From assembly GCA_029237515.1 (NCBI GenBank), contig JARBAV010000245.1:1-6560 (forward strand): DNA of 6,560 nucleotides, in the 5' to 3' direction. Positions 1-6,560 of this stretch are shown here, one piece after another. Both the position numbers and the translations under genes were made by a program. The notes beneath the pieces are model-generated. The model had not been told where the DNA came from and made no database searches. It saw nothing but the letters and a program-made list of their open reading frames with translations. The stretch's first letter is position 1; the number at the start of each line of letters is the position of its first letter. This DNA is from Nitrososphaerales archaeon (lineage in GTDB: Archaea; Thermoproteota; Nitrososphaeria; Nitrososphaerales; Nitrososphaeraceae).

Positions 1-1678
<1,678 letters not shown>

Positions 1679-1691
1679 ATAGCCACCAAAT

Positions 1692-1706
1692 AATTATTTA
1701 TTTTAT
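1692..1706 (+). terminator. T-rich tract after the oxidoreductase beta gene
   Basis: An AT-rich stretch with short T runs (ATTATTTATTTTATG) begins about 14 bases after the beta stop codon. Archaeal termination usually relies on T-rich tracts without a strong hairpin. The runs here are only three to four T's, so the call is weak. Confidence 0.35.
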
Positions 1707-1746
1707 GATAGCAATTTAAGAGTGTTTCATACTTTCAACTATTTCT

Positions 1747-1775
1747 AATCAACATTTAGAATACTGGCGAATAGT
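1747..1775. repeat. Copy A of a shared AT-rich intergenic motif
   Basis: AATCAACATTTAGAATA (1747-1763) followed by GAATAGT (1769-1775) lies in the convergent gap between the oxidoreductase beta gene and amoA. It matches a second copy at 3785-3817 in 16 of its first 17 bases and again in the GAATAGT box, with four bases more spacing in the other copy. The function is unknown. Confidence 0.5.
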
Positions 1776-1791
1776 AACGTTAGAAGCAGTT

Positions 1792-1810
1792 AAGATTACA
1801 ATTGAATCTT
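1792..1810. repeat. Small inverted repeat downstream of amoA
   Basis: AAGATT (1792-1797) and AATCTT (1805-1810) form a perfect six-base inverted repeat around a seven-base loop. It lies in the convergent gap, just beyond the pyrimidine-rich tract that follows amoA, and could mark or protect the 3' end of either transcript. The stem is short and AT-rich. Confidence 0.4.
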
Positions 1811-1812
1811 GG

Positions 1813-1834
1813 ATGAAAAAGAAAAAAGAAAAGG
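1813..1834 (-). terminator. Pyrimidine-rich terminator of amoA
   Basis: Read on the minus strand, this stretch is a run of T's broken only by single C's, starting 17 bases after the amoA stop codon. Such T tracts are the normal intrinsic terminator of archaeal RNA polymerase. No stable hairpin stands in front of it. Confidence 0.6.
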
Positions 1835-1850
1835 ATTGACGGAATTTGGC

Positions 1851-2501
1851 TTAGTCCCACTTACTCCAAGCGGCCATCCATCTGTAAGTCCACGTATTGA
1901 GTTTTGCACCCAAAGCTGCTATTGGCACAGATAGCACGGCTCCCGCGCCAGCTCCTAAGGCTACTGGACTATTATAGAACTTACCGACTTGTGGTTCGAT
2001 TGGTGTCATGTATGGAGGCAGTGTTGGCCTAGGATATTTGAATGCCATTTCAAGCGGATCGCGTATGGTCAACAGGTTGATCATGTTAAACAATGGCAGT
2101 GAAAGTCCAACCAATGTTCCTCCTATTAGTATCGCCGCGTGTTTGTTCCTTCTTGTTGCCCAGTAAGAGAGGTCCAGCAACATTGCAGATGGAATCCAAA
2201 CCGGTACCGTGATGAAGTCGTATGGATATCCAAGAGCAAACCAAGCCCCTTTCGCAACCCATGTATAAATCGTCATTATAGTGGCATAGTAGGTCGCTGT
2301 CCCTGGCACTCCCGTAAACAACATGTAGTAGATGGCACCCACAACGAGCATCGTTGACTGCGATATAGAGAACACGACGAATGAAGTCCAAGCCCAATCA
2401 GTATAGAATATGTAGTCTCCTGCATTAATAGTCAGCAGCGTGCTGTTAACAGCTACGACAACTATGAAGAGATAGTGCGTTGTGCGTCTTAGCCAGACCA
2501 T
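1851..2501 (-). CDS. amoA: Ammonia monooxygenase subunit A (archaeal AmoA)
   Basis: This 216-residue integral membrane protein is a subunit of the copper-dependent ammonia monooxygenase, which oxidises ammonia to hydroxylamine at the cell membrane. The sequence follows archaeal AmoA from end to end: it begins MVWLRRTTHY, has the block INAGDYIFYTDWAWTSF (residues 25-41), the conserved YPRPTLPPYMTPIEP stretch (156-170) and ends WMAAWSKWD. Hydrophobic segments lie at about 9-27, 37-61, 68-90, 98-114, 121-146 and 178-198. The ATG at 2501 gives exactly the usual archaeal length; a TTG two codons earlier is in frame but unlikely, since the TATA box places transcription start at about the ATG. It has its own promoter and terminator, 112 bases downstream of amoX on the same strand. 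Residues 97-100 read ITVP where marine group I.1a relatives, as I recall, read IVTP. Details such as YWATRRNKHAA suggest the soil I.1b lineage. Confidence 0.98.
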   Translation of the reverse strand: MVWLRRTTHYLFIVVVAVNSTLLTINAGDYIFYTDWAWTSFVVFSISQSTMLVVGAIYYMLFTGVPGTATYYATIMTIYTWVAKGAWFALGYPYDFITVPVWIPSAMLLDLSYWATRRNKHAAILIGGTLVGLSLPLFNMINLLTIRDPLEMAFKYPRPTLPPYMTPIEPQVGKFYNSPVALGAGAGAVLSVPIAALGAKLNTWTYRWMAAWSKWD

Positions 2502-2521
2502 TAACAACTCTCTGCTAGAGG

Positions 2522-2533
2522 TTATATATAAAA
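2522..2533 (-). promoter_or_regulatory. TATA-box promoter of amoA, apparently leaderless
   Basis: On the minus strand the sequence TTTTATATATAA is a strong archaeal TATA box. Its centre is about 27 bases before the amoA ATG at 2501, so transcription should start at or within a couple of bases of the start codon. No Shine-Dalgarno sequence is seen, which agrees with a leaderless mRNA. Confidence 0.75.
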
Positions 2534-2550
2534 TTTATCTACGTGAGCCA

Positions 2551-2605
2551 AGAACTTGATGAGAAAAAAACAGTGCAATAATGTAGAACTTGACGCCAAA
2601 AAAAA
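2551..2605 (-). repeat. Direct repeat between amoX and amoA (two copies, 34-base period)
   Basis: Two 20-base copies lie at 2551-2570 and 2585-2604 (plus strand AGAACTTGA-N4-A7). They agree at 16 of 20 positions, the four differences all falling in the middle N4. On the minus strand each copy reads T7-N4-TCAAGTTCT, and both stand upstream of the amoA TATA box. They could be paired regulator sites, a doubled terminator for amoX, or both. Confidence 0.6.
2598..2605 (-). terminator. T-tract terminator of amoX
   Basis: Eight T's in a row on the minus strand begin eight bases after the amoX stop codon. A second tract of seven T's follows at 2570-2564. Together they should end most amoX transcripts before the separate amoA promoter, although read-through into amoA is possible. 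Confidence 0.6.
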
Positions 2606-2613
2606 TAAAGAAA

Positions 2614-2913
2614 TCAGTACGGACGTAGAGGTTTTTCTGTAGCGATCTTCCAGATCCACATGAAGCCTAGAGCCTCGATAACAGTAAGCACAGATAGGGC
2701 ATATAGTCCACTTGGCAGAGGATAAGCCCAAGGATAAACTGTCACGCCTACATAAACACCACCAGCTGTTGCAGCCCAACATAAGGCAAAGCCTAGAATA
2801 TAGACACCTTTCATATTTTCGACTCTGCGTCCAATCATCTTTTCTACATCGTCTCTACTACCGCCACCTTCAACTCGTCTTCCACCAGGTCCGAATCCCT
2901 TTGGTAAAGTCAT
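2614..2913 (-). CDS. amoX: Ammonia monooxygenase-associated small membrane protein AmoX
   Basis: This 99-residue protein matches AmoX, the small conserved protein encoded next to amoA in ammonia-oxidising archaea and, as I recall, now regarded as a true subunit of the archaeal monooxygenase. The N-terminal 35 residues are hydrophilic and glycine/arginine-rich (KGFGPGGRRVEGGG). Two hydrophobic segments follow, at about 37-59 and 66-88, joined by the short loop YPWAYPLPSG, and the tail is charged (KPLRPY). There is no signal peptide and no obvious metal-binding His cluster, so a structural or assembly role within the membrane complex is more likely than catalysis. The ATG at 2913 is chosen because a TATA box sits just upstream of it; a TTG at 2997 in the same frame would add 28 unrelated residues and lies upstream of that box. 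amoA follows on the same strand, while amoB is divergent. Confidence 0.92.
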   Translation of the reverse strand: MTLPKGFGPGGRRVEGGGSRDDVEKMIGRRVENMKGVYILGFALCWAATAGGVYVGVTVYPWAYPLPSGLYALSVLTVIEALGFMWIWKIATEKPLRPY

Positions 2914-2941
2914 CTTATACAATACCTGATCATTACTTACC

Positions 2942-2949
2942 TTTTTAAA
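2942..2949 (-). promoter_or_regulatory. TATA-box promoter of amoX with very short leader
   Basis: The minus-strand sequence TTTAAAAA, preceded by an A-rich stretch, is a plausible archaeal TATA element. Its centre is about 32 bases before the amoX ATG, which predicts a leader of only some six bases. It is a weaker match than the amoA and amoB boxes. Confidence 0.6.
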
Positions 2950-3064
2950 TTTTGCTGTGCAATTTGAGTTTGATTGAATAGATTCATACCAAGACAAGAT
3001 CTCGTATCAGGGATCAGCTCTTTACATATTCACGGTAGAGGGAAATTCTCAGGGCTGTAAATTC

Positions 3065-3082
3065 ATTTCGAAAATTTCGATG
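3065..3082. repeat. Tandem ATTTCGA pair upstream of amoB
   Basis: ATTTCGA occurs at 3065-3071 and again at 3074-3080, a nine-base period, about 65-75 bases ahead of the amoB TATA box. The spacing is close to one helical turn, so a regulator site is conceivable. The unit is short and AT-rich, and no known regulator is recognised. Confidence 0.35.
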
Positions 3083-3141
3083 CGCCAAAAAAACCAAGCA
3101 GAACTTCATCAAGGAATAGACTTCGACCCATCGATAACAGC

Positions 3142-3152
3142 AAAATATATAT
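3142..3152 (+). promoter_or_regulatory. TATA-box promoter of amoB
   Basis: AAAATATATAT is a strong archaeal TATA box. Its centre lies about 40 bases before the amoB ATG, which predicts transcription start near 3173-3175 and a leader of about 13 bases. No Shine-Dalgarno sequence is evident in that leader. Confidence 0.7.
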
Positions 3153-3186
3153 CTTTGTTTCTTCTGGTATCGCTTAGAAACGACAA

Positions 3187-3741
3187 ATGATTAACAAGGC
3201 TATAGTCTTGACAGGATTGGCTGCGGTAGTAGTAATGTCTAGTGCATTCGCATTTATGCCTTCTGTAGAGGGACATGGTGTTCAGGCCCAACTTCAGAGT
3301 AGGTTTGTAAGAATTCAAGACGAATCTTTTTCTGGTCAGACACTTCAGACTGGTGATGAGCTAACTGTAACAGGCACACTACAGAGTTTGGTGAACAGAC
3401 CACTTAGAGCGTGGTTGTCGCTTTTCAGCGAATCAACAAATGCAGGCAACAGGTGGGAGTTCATTGCTCGTGATCCCCCCGGCAACGTCTTTGACATTGA
3501 ACCAGAAGCTACAATTCCATATTCACTAACCGTCAGAGCGCTAGAACCAGGTATTTATCATGTCCACACACAGCTTAACATTCAGACCATTGGTCCAGGA
3601 CTTGGTCCAGGACAAACCGTTCAAGTAACGGGCGAACCAATTTTCAAGCCAGTTCCGTGGACGAATGTAACCTACCAAGTGATATTGATAGGAGCAGGCT
3701 TAGGCGTAACATTCGCAACTAGACCGTGGCAAGTGATCTAG
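3187..3741 (+). CDS. amoB: Ammonia monooxygenase subunit B (archaeal AmoB)
   Basis: This 184-residue protein is the copper-binding, mostly extracytoplasmic subunit of ammonia monooxygenase. Residues 1-29 form a hydrophobic signal segment; cleavage ahead of H30 (GHGVQAQLQSRF) would expose that histidine as the amino-terminal copper ligand known from methane monooxygenase PmoB. H125 and H127 in YHVHTQLN are the matching H-x-H pair, so all three copper ligands of that site are present. The core (about 30-155) is a single cupredoxin-like domain, and a C-terminal hydrophobic segment at about 159-178 anchors it. Archaeal AmoB is about 185-190 residues and lacks the second cupredoxin domain of bacterial forms, so this is full length. 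The gene is divergent from amoX and convergent with serS, and has its own promoter. No amoC follows it. Confidence 0.96.
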   Translation: MINKAIVLTGLAAVVVMSSAFAFMPSVEGHGVQAQLQSRFVRIQDESFSGQTLQTGDELTVTGTLQSLVNRPLRAWLSLFSESTNAGNRWEFIARDPPGNVFDIEPEATIPYSLTVRALEPGIYHVHTQLNIQTIGPGLGPGQTVQVTGEPIFKPVPWTNVTYQVILIGAGLGVTFATRPWQVI

Positions 3742-3773
3742 TAATCACACAACACAGTAACTAACTTCCCTAA

Positions 3774-3778
3774 TTTTT
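3774..3778 (+). terminator. T-tract after amoB
   Basis: Five T's stand about 33 bases after the amoB stop codon in an otherwise AT-rich gap. This is the best candidate for amoB termination, but it is short. Confidence 0.4.
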
Positions 3779-3784
3779 GTATTC

Positions 3785-3829
3785 AATCAACAATTAGAAT
3801 ATCATTTAGAGAATAGTCTATTATACTCT
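3785..3829. repeat. Copy B of the shared AT-rich intergenic motif, with a dyad
   Basis: AATCAACAATTAGAATA (3785-3801) followed by GAATAGT (3811-3817) nearly repeats the motif at 1747-1775. Here the second box is part of a perfect dyad, AATAG-T-CTATT (3812-3822), flanked by AGAG and CTCT. It lies in the convergent gap between amoB and serS. Confidence 0.5.
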
Positions 3830-3840
3830 TGAAGCCTTTA

Positions 3841-5109
3841 TCAGGCTGAAATCCTATCAGTTCCTATGATTTTCTTCAAGGGATCAGGCACTTCTACCGT
3901 CCCGTCAGAGCGCTGGAAGTTTTCAACAATTGCAACTAACGTTCTTCCAGTCGCGACCAGAGTACTGTTCAGGGTATGAACTAAGCGAGTTTCTTCATCA
4001 GGGCGGTCTCTGAATCGTATTCTCAATCTTCTAGACTGATAGTCTAAACAATTCGAGCTCGAGACTATCTCTCTATAACAGTCTTGTCCTGGCATCCAAG
4101 CTTCTAAGTCGTAGGTCTTGGAGGAAGTCTTACCCATGTCACCCGTGCACAAAAGGACTGTTCGAATGGGGATTCCCAATTTTTCATAAAATTTCTCGGC
4201 CAATTCTATCATTTTCTGATGCTCTTTTTCCGAATCTTCTGGACGTGTGAATATAAACTGCTCAACCTTGTCAAAGTGATGCACTCGAAAGATGCCTTTC
4301 GTATCTTTTCCATGGGCACCCGCTTCCTTTCTAAAACACGGACTGACACCAGCATATCTCAACGGAAGAGAAGCTCCTTCAAGGATTTCATCCATACGCA
4401 TTGCCGCCATCGCATGCTCTGAGGTACCAATCATGTATAGATCTTCGCCATGGATTTTGTAAATGACATGTTCAAAATCTTCCAATATGACTGCGCCTTC
4501 CATTGGTTCTCTTCTGATCATGTAAGGAGGTTGCACAGGTATGTATCCTTGATCTTGCAGATAATCCAGAGCAAATTGTATAAGTCCAATATTTAATTTT
4601 ACGAGTACATTCTTCAAGAAATAAAAGCGGGATCCAGAAATTTTTGCAGCTCGTTCTAAGTCAAATAGATCCAACTTTGTTCCAAGATCAACGTGATCGA
4701 GAGGGGCAAAATCGAACTTATGAGGCGTTCCTATCGATCTAATTACCACATTATCTTGCTGATTCGCACCTATAGGTACAGAGCTACTGACGATATTAGG
4801 TAGACTCATTATCAGACGCTTGAAATTTGAATCTGTTTCTTCAAGATCTTTATCCAAATTGAGAATCATGTCACCAAGAGATTTCATCTCCTTGAGCTCT
4901 TCTGAGCAGTCCTCTTTAGTTTTCATTTTTCTTGCTATAGTTTGAGAAATTACATTCTTTCGGTGTCTCGACAGATCGGCCTCGGAAATCAAAGTGCGTC
5001 TCCTCTTATCTAGCAACAATAATTCGTCTAATGGAAAAGATAGATTTCTTTGAGAAAGCATTAATCGTATCCGTTCTGGATCGTCTTTTAGGAGCCGTGG
5101 ATCAATCAT
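3841..5109 (-). CDS. serS: Seryl-tRNA synthetase
   Basis: This cytoplasmic class II synthetase charges tRNA-Ser with serine; at 422 residues it has the usual length. Residues 1-105 contain the start MIDPRLLKDDPERIR and the charged heptad-like stretch that forms the coiled-coil tRNA-binding arm. The catalytic core follows: motif 1 around 188-205 (GYIPVQPPYMIRREPMEG), the serine-binding TSEHA at 229-233, motif 2 with FRKEAG at 259-264, and motif 3 with GRTLVAIVENFQ at 388-399. It is the common SerRS type, not the rare methanogen form. The ATG at 5109 is chosen over an in-frame TTG at 5130 because it gives the family's normal N-terminus and has a GGTG ribosome-binding sequence about seven bases upstream. 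It overlaps the end of pcc1 by eight bases, implying translational coupling. Just before motif 3 the sequence is LNSTLVAT rather than the bacterial LNGSGLAV, closer to eukaryotic-like forms as I recall. Confidence 0.97.
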   Translation of the reverse strand: MIDPRLLKDDPERIRLMLSQRNLSFPLDELLLLDKRRRTLISEADLSRHRKNVISQTIARKMKTKEDCSEELKEMKSLGDMILNLDKDLEETDSNFKRLIMSLPNIVSSSVPIGANQQDNVVIRSIGTPHKFDFAPLDHVDLGTKLDLFDLERAAKISGSRFYFLKNVLVKLNIGLIQFALDYLQDQGYIPVQPPYMIRREPMEGAVILEDFEHVIYKIHGEDLYMIGTSEHAMAAMRMDEILEGASLPLRYAGVSPCFRKEAGAHGKDTKGIFRVHHFDKVEQFIFTRPEDSEKEHQKMIELAEKFYEKLGIPIRTVLLCTGDMGKTSSKTYDLEAWMPGQDCYREIVSSSNCLDYQSRRLRIRFRDRPDEETRLVHTLNSTLVATGRTLVAIVENFQRSDGTVEVPDPLKKIIGTDRISA

Positions 5110-5365
5110 GATCAAGCACCATTTTCCCAATCGAAATATGATTCAAGACTTCGTCGACTGTATTGGATATCGTCTCAATAGAACCATCACTTTTGAAATC
5201 TATAGAAAGTATGTTCTCTGAAAGAGAATGCATTTGCATTTCTAAACCTTGGGGAAAATTGACGTTGTCTGCAATGAGTGATTTCATTATTGCGTCTCTT
5301 TTGCCTTCATCTTCTAGATCTAGTTCTATATATATGGTGATTTTATCAACGAGTGGATTTTGCAT
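5102..5365 (-). CDS. pcc1: KEOPS complex subunit Pcc1
   Basis: This 87-residue protein matches archaeal Pcc1, the small dimerising subunit of the KEOPS complex, which together with Kae1, Bud32 and Cgi121 installs t6A at position 37 of tRNAs reading ANN codons. The pattern fits: a first strand (ITIYIELDLEDE), a helix with AIMKSLIADN, a central strand pair (ILSIDFKSDGS), and a final helix (ETISNTVDEVLNHISIGKMVL). Length is typical. Sequence conservation in this family is low, so the assignment rests partly on context: in several archaea pcc1 directly follows a RecJ-like gene, as here. The ATG at 5365 overlaps the RecJ-like gene by 20 bases and the stop overlaps serS by eight. Coupling of a t6A subunit to serS makes sense because one tRNA-Ser isoacceptor reads AGY codons and should carry t6A. 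Confidence 0.8.
   Translation of the reverse strand: MQNPLVDKITIYIELDLEDEGKRDAIMKSLIADNVNFPQGLEMQMHSLSENILSIDFKSDGSIETISNTVDEVLNHISIGKMVLDHD
5116..5120 (-). promoter_or_regulatory. Ribosome-binding sequence that fixes the serS start
   Basis: GGTGC on the minus strand, inside the end of pcc1, matches part of the archaeal anti-Shine-Dalgarno complement GGAGGTGATC and stands about seven bases ahead of the ATG at 5109. It supports that start over the upstream TTG. Confidence 0.45.
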
Positions 5366-6560
5366 GCTCAGTGGTCCAAGGTGCAGCCTTCAAACATGAG
5401 ACAAAACTTTCTATATTGTTAGGTGATACTTCGCAATTCAGCAAGTAAGGCTCAAAAGGATGGGGGAGTACAGGAGAAGCGTTAGAACACTTCCGTATCG
5501 CTGAAGCCATCTCAGTGTATTTTCGCAAGTCATACGACCGACAACAATACTTGTACGTGCCTGCTTGTGTAACCGTCCTGCCAATAAGGATCTTATGCAA
5601 GAATTGTGGGGACGATTCAAGAAGAATCGTAATATCTTCTAGGGCATTTTCTGCCACGGCCCCTTCCCCGTTCATGAAGACCATGTCTCTGTCAACCCAA
5701 ATCCTCCATTTCTCACCAAATATAGTCCTTAGCGATCGTTTCTGAATGTCAAGATAACGAATCACTGTTTCTTCAGCCTTTGTTAACATCTTGAAGCGGT
5801 CGCCAAGGCAAACCGATATTGCAACTCCTGATTCCTGCACTTTACCACAGATTCCCAGCAGATCTGAATATTCCCGTGCATCACGAAGTGAAGTTCCCTT
5901 GTCTTCCTTAAGTAGGGTGTAACTCATCCCTCGTATGCCTTCTAAAGGTAGTGTCTCTGTGCCAGAATTGGTGGCAACGAATTTTGTAATCCCTTCATAA
6001 ATGGACCATTTCTCCTGATCCAGAAGTTCGGCGAATACTCGCCATTTCCCATTGTCCCTCAACGTGATCCCCGAATTTTCCACTATTGACTTAGCCCTCT
6101 GTAAGTTCCAAGTTAATCCATCAATGTAGGGAAAACGAGTCAGGGCGATCGCTTCGTGAATTGGCCTCCATTCGCGTCCTACCATCATAAGGTCGTCTGG
6201 ATGACTCTCCAACAGACCTTGAGATTCACTAGTCTTGGCTATTTCTGCGTTTATTCCCAGAAGTGACCTACCTTCTCCGCGATCCTGTCTCTCACCAAGG
6301 GAAGAGAGCACAGCCAACACTGAAAGATCTGTATTTTTAGCGTCTAATGTTATCGACAGTAAATAACAGATTCCTGCAGTGGTTATTTCGGACCGACCAT
6401 CGAGCCCATATTTATTTACAGTCAGAATTCGTCGGCCATATTCTTCGTTTGATTTGGAGGCTATCTCATTTGATAAATGCCGGATTAGCAACCATTTGTC
6501 TAGAAGGGTTTTGTCAAGCTTTTCGGCCGACTCATGTTCGAAGTCCAAGAGTAAACATAA
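5346..6560 (-). CDS. Archaeal RecJ/GAN/Cdc45-family (DHH superfamily) protein, 5' end outside window, catalytic motifs apparently degenerate
   Basis: The frame stays open to the window edge, giving 404 visible residues; an internal TTG at 6548 is not a convincing start, so the gene is partial. It resembles archaeal RecJ-like proteins (GAN, or the Cdc45-like RecJdbh), which act with GINS and MCM at the replication fork. The best signature is residues 48-104: VNKYGLDGRSEITTAG, then a helix to LAVLSSLGERQD, then LLGIN, matching the family pattern of a G-[ILV]-D-G-x-x-E-I-[ST]-x-A-G stretch, a G-D-x-Q-D motif and G-[LI]-N. Differences stand out. The motif Asp is Glu (E90). No DHH triplet is visible; LLDFEHE at the window edge might be its remnant. 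The C-terminal DHHA1 region (about 320-390) lacks the glycine-rich GGGH motif and shows LPHP (365-368) instead. This suggests a protein that has lost nuclease activity and kept a structural role, but the first 60-90 residues are missing. pcc1 follows with a 20-base overlap. Confidence 0.75.
   Translation of the reverse strand, partial: LCLLLDFEHESAEKLDKTLLDKWLLIRHLSNEIASKSNEEYGRRILTVNKYGLDGRSEITTAGICYLLSITLDAKNTDLSVLAVLSSLGERQDRGEGRSLLGINAEIAKTSESQGLLESHPDDLMMVGREWRPIHEAIALTRFPYIDGLTWNLQRAKSIVENSGITLRDNGKWRVFAELLDQEKWSIYEGITKFVATNSGTETLPLEGIRGMSYTLLKEDKGTSLRDAREYSDLLGICGKVQESGVAISVCLGDRFKMLTKAEETVIRYLDIQKRSLRTIFGEKWRIWVDRDMVFMNGEGAVAENALEDITILLESSPQFLHKILIGRTVTQAGTYKYCCRSYDLRKYTEMASAIRKCSNASPVLPHPFEPYLLNCEVSPNNIESFVSCLKAAPWTTEHAKSTR

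Noticed and set aside
1679..1850. A small RNA gene in the gap between the oxidoreductase beta gene and amoA.
   Set aside because: Only a six-base inverted repeat and AT-rich sequence are visible; there is no clear promoter or extended fold to support an RNA gene.
2522..2782. An 86-codon open frame on the minus strand overlapping the amoX gene and the amoX-amoA gap.
   Set aside because: It is in another frame of the well-supported amoX gene, runs through its terminator and the amoA TATA box, and has no recognisable protein features.
2613..2997. A longer amoX starting from a TTG at 2997.
   Set aside because: It would start upstream of the TATA box that serves the ATG at 2913, and the extra 28 residues look unlike the AmoX family.
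3833..3847. A possible hairpin AGCCT-TTATC-AGGCT spanning the serS stop codon.
   Set aside because: The stem is only five base pairs, overlaps coding sequence and is not followed by a T tract on the serS strand, so it is not a convincing terminator.

Overview
The window comes from an ammonia-oxidising archaeon (Thaumarchaeota/Nitrososphaeria). The clearest sign is a 216-residue AmoA of archaeal type, next to the archaea-specific small subunit AmoX and the short archaeal form of AmoB. Other archaeal signs are TATA-box promoters with almost no leader, T-rich terminators, a KEOPS Pcc1 gene, an archaeal RecJ/GAN/Cdc45-family gene and a two-subunit 2-oxoacid:ferredoxin oxidoreductase. AmoA sequence details (RRTTHY, ITVPVW, YWATRRNKHAA) and the layout amoA-amoX with amoB divergent and no amoC alongside point to the soil lineage Nitrososphaerales (group I.1b). 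That placement is from memory of the families, not from a search.

Layout, left to right. Bases 1-1678 (+) hold the 3' part of the alpha subunit and the whole beta subunit of a 2-oxoacid:ferredoxin oxidoreductase, overlapping by 11 bases. A 172-base convergent gap follows. Then come amoA (1851-2501, -) and amoX (2614-2913, -), each with its own TATA box. A 273-base divergent promoter region separates amoX from amoB (3187-3741, +). A 99-base convergent gap leads to a tightly overlapping minus-strand operon read from the right edge: a RecJ/GAN/Cdc45-like gene (5' end outside the window), pcc1 and serS.

Functionally, amoA, amoX and amoB encode parts of the membrane-bound copper ammonia monooxygenase that feeds the cell with electrons from ammonia. 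The oxidoreductase links 2-oxoacids, CoA and ferredoxin in central carbon metabolism. The right-hand operon is informational: a replication/repair nuclease-family protein, a tRNA t6A-modification subunit and seryl-tRNA synthetase.

I see no mobile element, CRISPR array, tRNA or rRNA gene, and no wholly new system. The observations most worth a second look are the loss of expected catalytic residues in the RecJ-like protein, a duplicated T-tract/TCAAGTTCT element ahead of the amoA promoter, and a near-identical 17-base motif in both convergent gaps that border the amo block.
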